From Pontibacillus chungwhensis BH030062 (GTDB lineage: Bacteria; Bacillota; Bacilli; Bacillales; BH030062), in NCBI RefSeq assembly GCF_000770675.1, contig NZ_AVBG01000011.1, forward strand, positions 62,001 to 126,000: a stretch of 64,000 nt of DNA. Direction: 5' to 3'. Below are positions 41,478 through 48,968 of this stretch, one piece after another (position 1 is the stretch's first letter; the number at the start of each line of letters is the position of its first letter). Both the position numbers and the translations under genes were made by a program. A model generated the notes under the pieces. It was not told the DNA's origin and ran no database searches. It was given only the letters and a program-made list of their open reading frames with translations.

Positions 41478-42447
41478 AGGTCGTTTCTCTTTTAGTAAGG
41501 GGGTAGCCGTTTGCAAGGATGTGAAAACGGGAGGCCGCTTCTTCCATCATAGTTACGAAGAGTTCCTGTACACTTGGAAGGTGACGGATTACCCCTGAAA
41601 CTTGCCCTCCGTTAATAAACCCTTGATCAAGCTTCCCTTCTAAGGCACCTACTTTATGATAATGCTCAGAAGTGAGACGATTAAAGTCCTCCTCTGCTAT
41701 GCCCTTCTCCTCAAGAGAGAGTAATTGACCTGCATACGGTGTCTTCATCACACGGCGAACCTTTCCAATACTCCGTCCTACAATTACCGTTTGAAGATCA
41801 TCTGCACTTAAAAGTGTCTCTTTATAGGCTGCATGCATGGGCGAATCAGTAGTGGCGATGAGTCTCGTCCCCATTTGCACACCGCTAGCCCCAAGTGAAA
41901 GCACAGCGGCTAACCCACGACCATCTCCTATGCCTCCTGCCGCTACCACCGGAACAGATACAGCATCTACAATTTGAGGAATTAGTGTAAGCGTAGTCGT
42001 TTCAAAATTCGAATTAATGCCCGCAGCTTCGTATCCTTCTGCCACGATGACATCTGCTCCTGCTGCTTCTGCTTTACGAGCTTGTCGCACAGACGCAACC
42101 ACTGCGATCACCTTCACCCCATGTTCATGAAAGTAAGGGATAAAAGGAGCAGGATTTCCAGCTGAGAGTGATACAACAGGGAGCTTCTCTTTAACGACTA
42201 ATTCAACCATTTCATCTCTGTAAGGAGTTACATTTAGTGGAATATTTAAAGCAATCGGCCGTTCTGTGAGCGTTCTCAAGTCTTGCAAGATCTTCTTAAC
42301 TTCTGACAGATCCATCGTACCGACTCCAACAGTACCTAACCCACCAGCTTCACTTACTGCAGCGGATAACGGAGCATTGCTCACATTCCCCATTCCCCCC
42401 TGAAGAATAGGATGTTGGATGTTTAACAAGCGACAAAGATCATTCAT
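41476..42447 (-). CDS. Nitronate monooxygenase family flavoprotein (FabK-like fold)
   Basis: 323 residues, FMN-binding TIM barrel. Seen: HPILQGGMGNVSNAPLSAAVSEAGGLG, DVIVAEGYEAAGINS, VVAAGGIGDGRGLAAVLSLGASGVQMGTRL. It lacks the classical His of fungal enzymes, but the pattern EAAGIN and the QMGTRL loop suit class II nitronate monooxygenases and FabK-type enoyl reductases, which are hard to tell apart. The start is ATG 42447 after GAGGTG. It is divergent from the gamma-carbonic anhydrase gene. Confidence 0.85.
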   Translation of the reverse strand: MNDLCRLLNIQHPILQGGMGNVSNAPLSAAVSEAGGLGTVGVGTMDLSEVKKILQDLRTLTERPIALNIPLNVTPYRDEMVELVVKEKLPVVSLSAGNPAPFIPYFHEHGVKVIAVVASVRQARKAEAAGADVIVAEGYEAAGINSNFETTTLTLIPQIVDAVSVPVVAAGGIGDGRGLAAVLSLGASGVQMGTRLIATTDSPMHAAYKETLLSADDLQTVIVGRSIGKVRRVMKTPYAGQLLSLEEKGIAEEDFNRLTSEHYHKVGALEGKLDQGFINGGQVSGVIRHLPSVQELFVTMMEEAASRFHILANGYPLTKRETT

Positions 42448-42463
42448 CTTATTTTCACCTCGT

Positions 42464-42487
42464 TATGAAAATGTTATACTTTTCATA
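42464..42487. promoter_or_regulatory. Inverted repeat (putative operator) between divergent genes
   Basis: TATGAAAA, 8 bases, TTTTCATA: a perfect 8-bp inverted repeat. It lies 17 bases from the monooxygenase start and 29 bases from the carbonic anhydrase start and overlaps a possible -10 (TATACT). A repressor controlling one or both genes is plausible; the regulator is not identified. Confidence 0.45.
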
Positions 42488-42515
42488 AAGTTAACACAAT
42501 TTAAGGAGGAATGGA

Positions 42516-43025
42516 ATGCTTTATAAATACCTAAACGACTTCCCTATAGTCGATCGTAGCGTATTTGTAGCCCCTGGTGCTCACATTATAGGTGATGTAG
42601 AAATAGGAGAGGAATCAAGCATTTGGTTTAATGCAGTCTTAAGAGGTGATGAAGCTCCGATTCGCATCGGAAAGCGAACAAGTATACAAGACAATTCCAC
42701 ATGCCACCTATATGAGGATTCCCCCTTAACGGTGGGGGATGAAGTTACTATTGGTCATAATGTTGTCCTTCATGGTTGTACCATAGGCAACCGATCCATC
42801 GTTGGAATGGGCTCTACCATCTTAGATGGGGCAGAGATTGCGGAAGAATGCATCATTGGCGCAAATTCCTTAGTACCTCCCGGAAAAACCTATCCACCCC
42901 GTTCGCTAATTGTAGGCTCACCTGCTAAAGTCGTTCGTGAACTAAATGAAGAAGATCTTAAGCTCATCCAGCTTTCAATAGATTCGTATGTTGAAAAAGG
43001 GAAGCAATTTAAGAATCAAATGTAA
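42516..43025 (+). CDS. Gamma-class carbonic anhydrase family protein (YtoA-like, left-handed beta helix)
   Basis: 169 residues, hexapeptide-repeat transferase fold. Repeats run from about residue 18 to 135 (IIGDVEIGEESSIWFNAVLRGD, TIGHNVVLHGCTIG, IVGMGSTILDGAEI). The three histidine metal ligands of the family are placed in CHLYED, IGHNVVLHGC. YrdA/PaaY/YtoA relatives bind zinc or act as thioesterases; carbonic anhydrase activity is not proven for most. The start is ATG 42516 following AAGGAGGAATGGA. Confidence 0.9.
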   Translation: MLYKYLNDFPIVDRSVFVAPGAHIIGDVEIGEESSIWFNAVLRGDEAPIRIGKRTSIQDNSTCHLYEDSPLTVGDEVTIGHNVVLHGCTIGNRSIVGMGSTILDGAEIAEECIIGANSLVPPGKTYPPRSLIVGSPAKVVRELNEEDLKLIQLSIDSYVEKGKQFKNQM

Positions 43026-43034
43026 AACCTAAAT

Positions 43035-43097
43035 AGAACTCCCCTACAATCAGACAGTTCCCTATTTTTATTAGTCTACCTACAGGGGAGTTGAACC
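43035..43097. repeat. Long inverted repeat, possible bidirectional terminator
   Basis: AACTCCCCT and AGGGGAGTT arms about 40 bases apart, between convergent genes ending at 43025 and 43116. T-rich tracts are weak, so the terminator role is uncertain. Confidence 0.4.
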
Positions 43098-43115
43098 TCA
43101 TTTATACTGTTAGTT

Positions 43116-44021
43116 TTATTTGATGCGTCTTTCCTCATAAGCCGCTAGTAAGTCATCTACTCTTATCCCGTTTATTGTCATTCCATCTACCAGGCTATCG
43201 ACAACCTTCAAACCACTTAAATCACATTGTTCAATCGTACCTTGTTTTAAGTCGCATTTATTAAAGGAAATTGGAGCATCTTCTTCTCCCAAGTCAGTGC
43301 TACTAAAATGAACACCACCTAAAGAAACAAATTCAAACTTACTATGAGCTAAATTCAAATCAGCAAACGATGCTTGTCTGAAGTTGATATTTCGAAATTC
43401 AGATTGTCTCATGTTGCAGTTGGTGTAATGGATCTGTTCTAGATTACTATTAGTAATAGATGCCTTCGAAAAGTTAGATCCATAGACTGCTGCGTCTTGC
43501 AATTCAAAGTGTTCATATAATTTATTAAGAGTAGAAGTGTCTTCAGCAGCTACTCGTTTTTCATAACAACATTCATTGTCTGCTTCAAATACTCGCTTAT
43601 AACCATGACTTTCATAAAATTGCAAATTACCCTTTTGCCGGCTGGAAGTTTCTAACTCCCATATATGTATTCTTCTGTATTCCTCTTCTATAAATCTCAT
43701 AACCTTAGAACCGATGCCTTGCCCTTGTAAAAGAGGAGCAATAAATATCCGATCTACTCTTCCGAATGTTTGTCCTGTTATGGTTAGGATCACTCCTCCT
43801 TGTATCAATCCATCTACTATAACTTTATAAGTATGTAACTTTTCTATTGAGTAGCGCATTCTTTCTACCGATGTATAGCCGGGTGGTTGGATATTAAGGT
43901 CAATCGTTTCCTTTCCCTCTGAAAGATACTTTCTTGCCTCTTCATCAAAACTTCGTTTCATAACTTCTGTTAAACAACTCGCGTCTTCTAACGTTGCCTT
44001 TACTACTTTAACTTCTCTCAT
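43116..44021 (-). CDS. GNAT acetyltransferase fused to a pentapeptide-repeat domain
   Basis: 301 residues. Residues 1-150 are a GNAT domain (RIFIAPLLQGQGIGSKVMRFI, then QFYESHGYKRVFE). Residues about 170-285 are a right-handed pentapeptide helix, with runs of A(N/D)LxX units such as SNFSKASITNSNLEQ, SEFRNINFRQASFADLNLAH and KFEFVSLGGVHFSSTDL. The repeat ends in a short helix (DDLLAAYEERR). Pentapeptide proteins mimic B-form DNA or serve as scaffolds, so the combination suggests a self-contained modifier with a binding platform. The start is ATG 44021 after GAGGGAGC. The substrate is unknown. Confidence 0.8.
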   Translation of the reverse strand: MREVKVVKATLEDASCLTEVMKRSFDEEARKYLSEGKETIDLNIQPPGYTSVERMRYSIEKLHTYKVIVDGLIQGGVILTITGQTFGRVDRIFIAPLLQGQGIGSKVMRFIEEEYRRIHIWELETSSRQKGNLQFYESHGYKRVFEADNECCYEKRVAAEDTSTLNKLYEHFELQDAAVYGSNFSKASITNSNLEQIHYTNCNMRQSEFRNINFRQASFADLNLAHSKFEFVSLGGVHFSSTDLGEEDAPISFNKCDLKQGTIEQCDLSGLKVVDSLVDGMTINGIRVDDLLAAYEERRIK

Positions 44022-44247
44022 TTCATAGCTCCCTCAATAATGAATACAATTACTTCCTATTATTTCAAAAAAAATCTAAAAAGCAAGATGATAATGAGAA
44101 TACTAGAGTACTGTACCCCTATACGTTCCTTCTTACCTATATTTTATAAAAATAGCAATTAAATGTGTTTTTCTTGTTTATAGTTGGATGATTCTGGCTA
44201 TATACTAGTGTAACCATAATTACCAATAAAAAGGAGATGGAAATTGA

Positions 44248-44436
44248 ATGGCTGATCGTTACAAGACAGGCGAGAAGGTACCAGAGAATGGTACTTATGA
44301 ATTTGATGGACTTGCTGACACGAACGGAAACGGGGATCCTACTGAAGACGAAAAGCACGTTAGTCTAGAAAGTGGAGAAACATTCCCCCCATTACGTTCT
44401 AGTAAAGAAGCTGCTTACTGGAAGAAATCTAACTAA
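44248..44436 (+). CDS. YjzC-like small protein, first tandem copy
   Basis: 62 residues, hydrophilic, beginning RYKTGEKVPENGTYEFDG and containing the family segment VSLESGETFPPL and a final AAYWKKSN. The opening FxxGxKxPxxGxY form belongs to the YjzC family of Bacillaceae, whose function is unknown. It has 47 of 62 residues in common with the copy at 44602, from which it is separated by 165 bases. The start is ATG 44248 after AAGGAGATGG. Tandem duplication is clear; the linker positions 25-30 differ most. Confidence 0.85.
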   Translation: MADRYKTGEKVPENGTYEFDGLADTNGNGDPTEDEKHVSLESGETFPPLRSSKEAAYWKKSN

Positions 44437-44601
44437 AAAGAAGAGTTGGTCGTTTGCTGATTTAAAGACTTACCTATTTTGTTTGGAGCACATGAATATT
44501 ATTCTAGAATATTAAACCACACCTTCAACTGTAAGGCATGTTCAGATTAAAATGGAGCGTCCTATGGTTGCAATAAATATTCTTAAAAGGAGAGGATTCA
44601 C

Positions 44602-44790
44602 ATGGCTAACCGTTACAAGACAGGAGAAAAAGTACCTGAGAATGGAACTTACAAATTCGATGGACTGACAGATGGTCGTAAGAGTGCAAACCCCACTGAA
44701 GATGAGAAACATATTAGTTTAGAGAGCGGACAAACGTTCCCTCCACTAAGCTCAAGCAACGCTGCAGCTTACTGGACAAAGTCTAACTAA
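44602..44790 (+). CDS. YjzC-like small protein, second tandem copy
   Basis: 62 residues, RYKTGEKVPENGTYKFDG start, ISLESGQTFPPL middle, AAYWTKSN end. About 76 percent identical to the copy at 44248, with the changes concentrated at residues 23-30 and 50-59. The ribosome site is AAAAGGAGAGG before ATG 44602. It has its own short upstream region and a terminator after it, so the copies may be expressed separately. Confidence 0.85.
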   Translation: MANRYKTGEKVPENGTYKFDGLTDGRKSANPTEDEKHISLESGQTFPPLSSSNAAAYWTKSN

Positions 44791-44804
44791 GCTTGAATAC
44801 ACAG

Positions 44805-44840
44805 GAAACCCTGCCAACCTTTAGGCAGGGTTTCTCTTTT
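44805..44840. terminator. Bidirectional terminator
   Basis: An 11-bp stem GAAACCCTGCC / GGCAGGGTTTC followed by TCTTTT, between the second YjzC-like gene and the GNAT gene at 44857. Confidence 0.85.
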
Positions 44841-44856
44841 GTATCCTTAGCTTCCT

Positions 44857-45390
44857 TTATGCTTCTTCAGAAAGAAGACCATACATATAAGTATCATGAG
44901 CAACCCCATTCTGAACAATATATTTCCTTAACACACCTTCTTTTTGGAAACCAAATTTCTCTAGCAATTGATTAGAAGGTTGATTTTCTAAGAAAACGAC
45001 TGCTCCGATCCGATTTAGCTCCATCGCGTTAAACCCATAATCCACTATACTTTTTATAGCCTCTGTCATGTATCCCTGATGCCAGAAGTCAGGATGGAGC
45101 TCGTAGCCAATTTCAGCTCGCTGATATTGAGGTAACCATGCATTAAATCCAATCGTGCCGATAAGCCCAGGAGAATCCTTACGTTCAATTCCCCACCTTA
45201 TTCCTCGCTTGGACTTAAAATTTGTAGCAAATAGCTCCACTAATCGCTGTGCCTGCTCAATACTCGTCATTTTGTCCTGACCATAGAACTGGATAACTTC
45301 ATCTTTAGAAAAGCAGTCGAACAACGCTTGGCTATCCTTTTCCTCAATTTCTCTTAACCACAGTCGGTCTGTTTCAATTACGGGGAACAT
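44857..45390 (-). CDS. GNAT N-acetyltransferase, RimJ/RimL type
   Basis: 177 residues. The RimJ/RimL features are the ETDRLWLREIEEKDSQALF start, the acetyl-CoA site YELHPDFWHQGYMTEAIKSIVDYGF and NQPSNQLLEKFGFQKEGVLR. Members acetylate ribosomal proteins, amino acids or antibiotics; the target is unknown. The start is ATG 45390 after GAGGTGAATGG. It lies 19 bases after the VOC gene, and probably forms an operon with it and the membrane protein at 45816. Confidence 0.88.
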   Translation of the reverse strand: MFPVIETDRLWLREIEEKDSQALFDCFSKDEVIQFYGQDKMTSIEQAQRLVELFATNFKSKRGIRWGIERKDSPGLIGTIGFNAWLPQYQRAEIGYELHPDFWHQGYMTEAIKSIVDYGFNAMELNRIGAVVFLENQPSNQLLEKFGFQKEGVLRKYIVQNGVAHDTYMYGLLSEEA

Positions 45391-45409
45391 CCATTCACCT
45401 CATATTCCA

Positions 45410-45814
45410 TTATTCTATTTCTGGAGCAACTAGCTCTACTTTTATCCGATCTGGGTCTTCAAAGTAAACGGCATAATAATCTTCTCCACCAGCATAAGGG
45501 TGTTTGTCTTCATAGAGAATCGAAGTACCTTTCTCTCGTAACTCCGCAGTTATGCGATCTACTTGCTTTCTGGATTGGGCGTGAAAAGCCAGGTGGTTCA
45601 ACCCTACTCGGCATCTGTGGTATGAACGATCCTTGTACCGCTCTTCAACCTGCACAAACACAAGGTATGTATCACCGAGCTTATAACTTTGCCCACTATC
45701 CCACTTTTGAAAAACTTCATACCCTAATTCCCCAAGGAACCATCCCCACAACTCTTTAGACTTTTCAAGGTCAGATACATAGAGCTCAACATGATGAAGC
45801 AATCCCTGTTTCAA
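45410..45814 (-). CDS. VOC family protein
   Basis: 134 residues, VOC fold with HHVELYVSDLEKSKELWGWFLGEL at the start, HLAFHAQSRKQVDRI in the middle and DYYAVYFEDPDRIKVELV at the end. His-8, His-71 region and the final Glu suit a metal site, so it could be an enzyme such as a glyoxalase. The start is TTG 45814 overlapping the end of the gene at 45816 by context (GAGGTGA just before), which indicates coupling. Confidence 0.85.
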   Translation of the reverse strand: MKQGLLHHVELYVSDLEKSKELWGWFLGELGYEVFQKWDSGQSYKLGDTYLVFVQVEERYKDRSYHRCRVGLNHLAFHAQSRKQVDRITAELREKGTSILYEDKHPYAGGEDYYAVYFEDPDRIKVELVAPEIE

Positions 45815-45815
45815 A

Positions 45816-46172
45816 TCACATCACCTCTCGTTCCCGTTTCGCACGCCAGAATGTATCAGCAAGTGAGATCACGACCACAATCCACAAAAAAGGATTATAG
45901 AATGATAGACCGCTTGCTGATTGTCCACCTATAATAGTAAAAAATGCAAGGAGAGCAACAATGTATACCGTAAACCCAATTTCCCACACATTATTGCTCC
46001 TATTATTACGTTCTCCTTTCCTCATTAAGAGGCTAGTCACAATTAAAACGCTATAACTAACGAGTAGCAACCACTTAACCCATAGGAATCTAACCTCATT
46101 CGAAAGGAAGAAATCATAAGTGAGTAATCCGGTATAAATGATAATAAAAGTCAACTCGATTACTCGATTCAC
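45816..46172 (-). CDS. Small membrane protein (118 residues, about four helices)
   Basis: Hydrophobic segments LTFIIIYTGLLTYDF, WVKWLLLVSYSVLIVTSLLM, IGFTVYIVALLAFFTIIGG and YNPFLWIVVVISLADTFW. No family named. The start is GTG 46172 after GGGGGAG. It is the first gene of a likely three-gene unit (membrane protein, VOC, GNAT). Confidence 0.7.
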   Translation of the reverse strand: MNRVIELTFIIIYTGLLTYDFFLSNEVRFLWVKWLLLVSYSVLIVTSLLMRKGERNNRSNNVWEIGFTVYIVALLAFFTIIGGQSASGLSFYNPFLWIVVVISLADTFWRAKREREVM

Positions 46173-46260
46173 TCCCCACTCCCCCTACACTAAATAAGCT
46201 ACTTTACTAATTTCTACTGACCTCGCCAAACACCTTCCAAACTATGACAATTTTAGATAA

Positions 46261-46297
46261 AAATGAAGCCACCCTATGTTTAGAGTGACTTCATTTT
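46261..46297 (-). terminator. Rho-independent terminator
   Basis: AATGAAGTCAC / GTGGCTTCATT-type stem on the minus strand followed by T residues, eight bases after the stop of the gene at 46305. Confidence 0.65.
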
Positions 46298-46304
46298 ATT
46301 TCAT

Positions 46305-46778
46305 TTAGGCAACATGTAGAATATGGTGCTCTCCTGTTGTTAGATTTACGTATTCCACACTTGTCGGTTTGGCCTGAAACATGTGCTCACTGCACAAAAT
46401 GGCTTTCTGAGCATAGTCTTCGAGAGCATGAGAACTACATTCTACGAAGAATTTCCTAAACCTTACTTGTTTATTCTCATGGCTAATGACGGTATGATCC
46501 AATCGAAACGCCTTTCTATTGCTTGGATTTACGCCTTTCCATAAAGGACAATACCAAGCATGTTTATCCTGGTATAGATCTATTTGTTGCAGTAAGTGAT
46601 CAATAATTTGAACAAAAGCAATATAATCACAGCCAGACTTAAAGAAGGTATTCTTTCCTATTTCTTGCTGCTTTTCATGCACTATATGTAATATCGAAGA
46701 AGTCGTTCTTTGATTCACAGGAAGCAGGTAAATTTCATAGATGATGTGATTGACAAATTTCTGGTACTCCAGTGTCAT
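46305..46778 (-). CDS. Unknown protein in a Fur-like controlled divergent pair
   Basis: 157 residues. It starts at ATG 46778 (MTLEYQKFVNHIIYEIYLLP) after GGGGGAGG. It is soluble, rich in His, Cys and aromatic residues (WYCPLWKGVNP, FFVECSSHALEDYAQKAILCSEHMF), with predicted alternating helix and strand. I do not recognise the family. Three Fur-like boxes lie between it and the plus-strand gene at 46940, so it is probably made under iron limitation. Cys and His residues could bind metal or haem, but that is speculation. Confidence 0.7.
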   Translation of the reverse strand: MTLEYQKFVNHIIYEIYLLPVNQRTTSSILHIVHEKQQEIGKNTFFKSGCDYIAFVQIIDHLLQQIDLYQDKHAWYCPLWKGVNPSNRKAFRLDHTVISHENKQVRFRKFFVECSSHALEDYAQKAILCSEHMFQAKPTSVEYVNLTTGEHHILHVA

Positions 46779-46820
46779 TCGTCCTCCCCCTCTCATTTTT
46801 TAGCTTTATTATGTCATGAT

Positions 46821-46906
46821 TGAAAATAATTATCAATATCAATTAAGTGTTGACGATGAGAATTGTTTTCATTTATAATCAGTTTAATGAGTGATAACCA
46901 TTATCA
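46821..46906. promoter_or_regulatory. Divergent iron-responsive control region (three Fur-like boxes)
   Basis: Fur-like 7-1-7 palindromes: TGAAAATAATTATCA (46821-46835), TGAGAATTGTTTTCA (46857-46871) and TGATAACCATTATCA (46892-46906), against the consensus TGATAATNATTATCA. A plus-strand promoter TTGACG, 18 bases, TATAAT (46850-46879) holds the middle box between its -35 and -10. Fur with iron would block it. Confidence 0.75.
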
Positions 46907-46939
46907 TTTAACTACACCCTTTTTGAAAGGAGTTCCAAT

Positions 46940-47332
46940 ATGGAATCTACATTTCTTGTAACGAAGTCCTTTAAACATAAAGTAGATTGTTTTTGCTCCT
47001 CCAAACATCACACGAATACAATCCCTTTTCAGCGTGGTGATCGTATAGAACTCACAGAAGATATTAAAAACGTGGAACCACTTGGTTGGTATGTGCGCAT
47101 CGTTGTAAATGAATCTTACCAAGTTTATGTACATATTGATGATCTTGAACAGTTTCACGACCAAAACCTGATTTGTTCTGAAATGGATCTTGAACTAGAA
47201 TATAACTACTACTCCTATAAAGTGAATGCATCCTTAGATCATAAAGATCAAGAACGGTTCATGTACTATGTCCAAAAACTAGAAGACGTAAACTATGTGC
47301 TAACCAAAACGTTAGCCAAGACTTCATCTTAA
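46940..47332 (+). CDS. Unknown Fur-controlled protein with an IDEAL-like C-terminus
   Basis: 130 residues. The middle (KNVEPLGWYVRIVVNESYQVYVHIDDLEQF) looks like a small beta-barrel with an aromatic pocket. The C-terminal helix pair (YKVNASLDHKDQERFMYYVQKLEDVN) resembles the short IDEAL module of Bacillales, which usually reads ID.ALD..D...F. The N-terminus has CFCSSKHH. The start is ATG 46940 after AAAGGAGTTCC. It is directly followed, seven bases later, by a flavodoxin gene, so it is likely an iron-starvation protein. Function unknown. Confidence 0.7.
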   Translation: MESTFLVTKSFKHKVDCFCSSKHHTNTIPFQRGDRIELTEDIKNVEPLGWYVRIVVNESYQVYVHIDDLEQFHDQNLICSEMDLELEYNYYSYKVNASLDHKDQERFMYYVQKLEDVNYVLTKTLAKTSS

Positions 47333-47345
47333 AGGAGCTGTGAAT

Positions 47346-47813
47346 ATGGCATCCATTTTAATTGCATATGCCAGTATGTCTGGTAACACTGAAGAAATAG
47401 CCGATCATATTATGAGCGTGTTCAAGGATTATGAACACTCCGTAACGCTCGATGAAATGGAAGAACTTGAACCCCAAGATCTATTAAATTATGATGCTGT
47501 CTTGTTAGGTTCTTACACATGGGGAGATGGTGACCTTCCTTATGAAGTAGAAGAATTTTATGAAGAGATGGAAGAACTTGATTTAGCAGGCCTCCCTGCT
47601 GCATCTTTCGGATCTGGGGATACCTCTTATCCTAAGTTCTGTGAGGCTGTAAATTTATTTGAAAACAGACTTCAGGAATGTGGTGCAACCATCGTTCAAA
47701 AAGGATTTAAAATAGAAATGGCGTTAAACGTCAAAGAGGATTATGAACAGTGCACAGCTTTTGCTCGTTCATTTTTAGATAACATGAATGGTCAAAATCG
47801 TATAGCTACCTAA
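47346..47813 (+). CDS. Flavodoxin
   Basis: 155 residues. The FMN phosphate loop is ASILIAYASMSGNTEEIADHI; the two isoalloxazine loops are SYTWGDGDLPYEVEEFY and FGSGDTSYPKFCEAV. It is an acidic electron carrier that can replace ferredoxin when iron is scarce, as YkuN/YkuP do in B. subtilis. The start is ATG 47346, eight bases after AAAGGAG. It is the second gene after the Fur-like region. Confidence 0.92.
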   Translation: MASILIAYASMSGNTEEIADHIMSVFKDYEHSVTLDEMEELEPQDLLNYDAVLLGSYTWGDGDLPYEVEEFYEEMEELDLAGLPAASFGSGDTSYPKFCEAVNLFENRLQECGATIVQKGFKIEMALNVKEDYEQCTAFARSFLDNMNGQNRIAT

Positions 47814-47883
47814 AAAAAGCGCAATGCTTCTTGGTAAATAACCTTTCTAAAGGCATATTACAATGTAGCGTTGCGCTTTTTTT
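47812..47883. terminator. Long-stem bidirectional terminator
   Basis: AAAAAAAGCGCAA / TTGCGCTTTTTTT arms around a 46-base loop, overlapping both the flavodoxin stop and the stop of the gene at 47882. Confidence 0.75.
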
Positions 47884-48100
47884 AGAAGTATTTTTGACAT
47901 GCTGCACAGTAAGGGTCTCCATTTCCGCGCTTTTGTTTCCCAGAGCATGTCGGACACTGAATGTAAAAACTATTATCATTGGCTACACTAGCAAAGCCAC
48001 CTCGAAAAAAATTCTTCATCCCACCCTCTATTTTTCCGAAAAGCAAAAATGGAATTCCAATCGAACAACCTAACAAGATACATATAAGTAAGATCGTCAT
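47882..48100 (-). CDS. Membrane-anchored zinc-ribbon protein (72 residues)
   Basis: One N-terminal helix (ILLICILLGCSIGIPFLLFG) and a C-terminal zinc ribbon with two CxxC knuckles (IQCPTCSGK and DPYCAACQKYF). No catalytic motif. The start is ATG 48100 after AGGAGGAAGATG. It is probably a small structural or sensing protein; function unknown. Confidence 0.7.
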   Translation of the reverse strand: MTILLICILLGCSIGIPFLLFGKIEGGMKNFFRGGFASVANDNSFYIQCPTCSGKQKRGNGDPYCAACQKYF

Positions 48101-48283
48101 GCTTTCATCTTCCTCCTACATTATGTAATCGCATTCTTATATCTTAATCATACCATCTAAATTCCATTTTTTACTATGCATTAGTTTCGATAAATCCTAT
48201 CACACTTCAAAAACGAAAGAAAATAAAAGACATGTTTTCCTCTTCTACGTTTGTGAAACACCTATTAATAAAGGAGGAAAAAT

Positions 48284-48919
48284 ATGAAAAAGGTAGTAGC
48301 TTTATTGTTGCTTGCGCTTCCGTTGATAGGGTGTGCAGCAAAAGAAGATGAAGGAGGACAAAAGGAAAGCACACAAATGTCAGAAGAGCACCAGGCAAAT
48401 AAGGAGAAGAAAGAAACTCTTAGCTCACAAGACGATACGGAAAACAATAGTAAAAATAACGCATCAAAAAATACCAACGATAGCGAATCATCAGAAAGTA
48501 AGACTAGTGATCAGCCTACTCTTTCTAAGCAGGAAGCTAAACAAGTAGCACTCGATTATGAAGAGGCCATTACACATACGATTCAGGTCATGGAAGATGA
48601 CAATGAAGAGAACGACTATACATCTACTTCAGAAATTGCATCCTTTTATAAAGAAACGATGGCAGAAGAATTAGCCTCGTCTAATGCAGAGGAATTGTTT
48701 TGGACCAGGGATGGGAAGTTCCAAGTAAAGCCCAGAGACGGAGGGTTAACACTACAACCCGATCAACCTTTTACGTTCAATAAACTCGGAGATCAAACTT
48801 ATGAAATAGTGCAGGAAAGGAACAATGAACTAATCGGCCATATAAAGGCGCACTTCAAACTAACCCACAACGGGAATCGGTGGGTCATGCAAGAGATTAC
48901 TCGAGAAGAACTCCAATAA
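48284..48919 (+). CDS. Lipoprotein with a Ser/Asn/Glu-rich linker and an NTF2-like C-terminus
   Basis: 211 residues. The signal peptide ends in LPLIGC (lipobox Cys-17), giving a lipid-anchored protein. Residues 20-80 are a low-complexity acidic/Asn-Ser-Lys-rich linker. Residues about 90-210 form a compact domain (QEAKQVALDYEEAITHTIQVM, ELFWTRDGKFQVKPRD, HFKLTHNGNRWVMQEI) similar in feel to extracytoplasmic NTF2-like domains. No precise family. The start is ATG 48284 behind AAAGGAGGAAAA. Confidence 0.78.
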   Translation: MKKVVALLLLALPLIGCAAKEDEGGQKESTQMSEEHQANKEKKETLSSQDDTENNSKNNASKNTNDSESSESKTSDQPTLSKQEAKQVALDYEEAITHTIQVMEDDNEENDYTSTSEIASFYKETMAEELASSNAEELFWTRDGKFQVKPRDGGLTLQPDQPFTFNKLGDQTYEIVQERNNELIGHIKAHFKLTHNGNRWVMQEITREELQ

Positions 48920-48920
48920 A

Positions 48921-48942
48921 GCTAGCACAAGAAGTGCTAGCT
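48921..48942 (+). terminator. Hairpin after the lipoprotein gene
   Basis: An 8-bp stem GCTAGCAC / GTGCTAGC, but with little of a T run after it; terminator role is moderate. Confidence 0.5.
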
Positions 48943-48968
48943 TATGTAACATGAAGAATAAAAAACTA

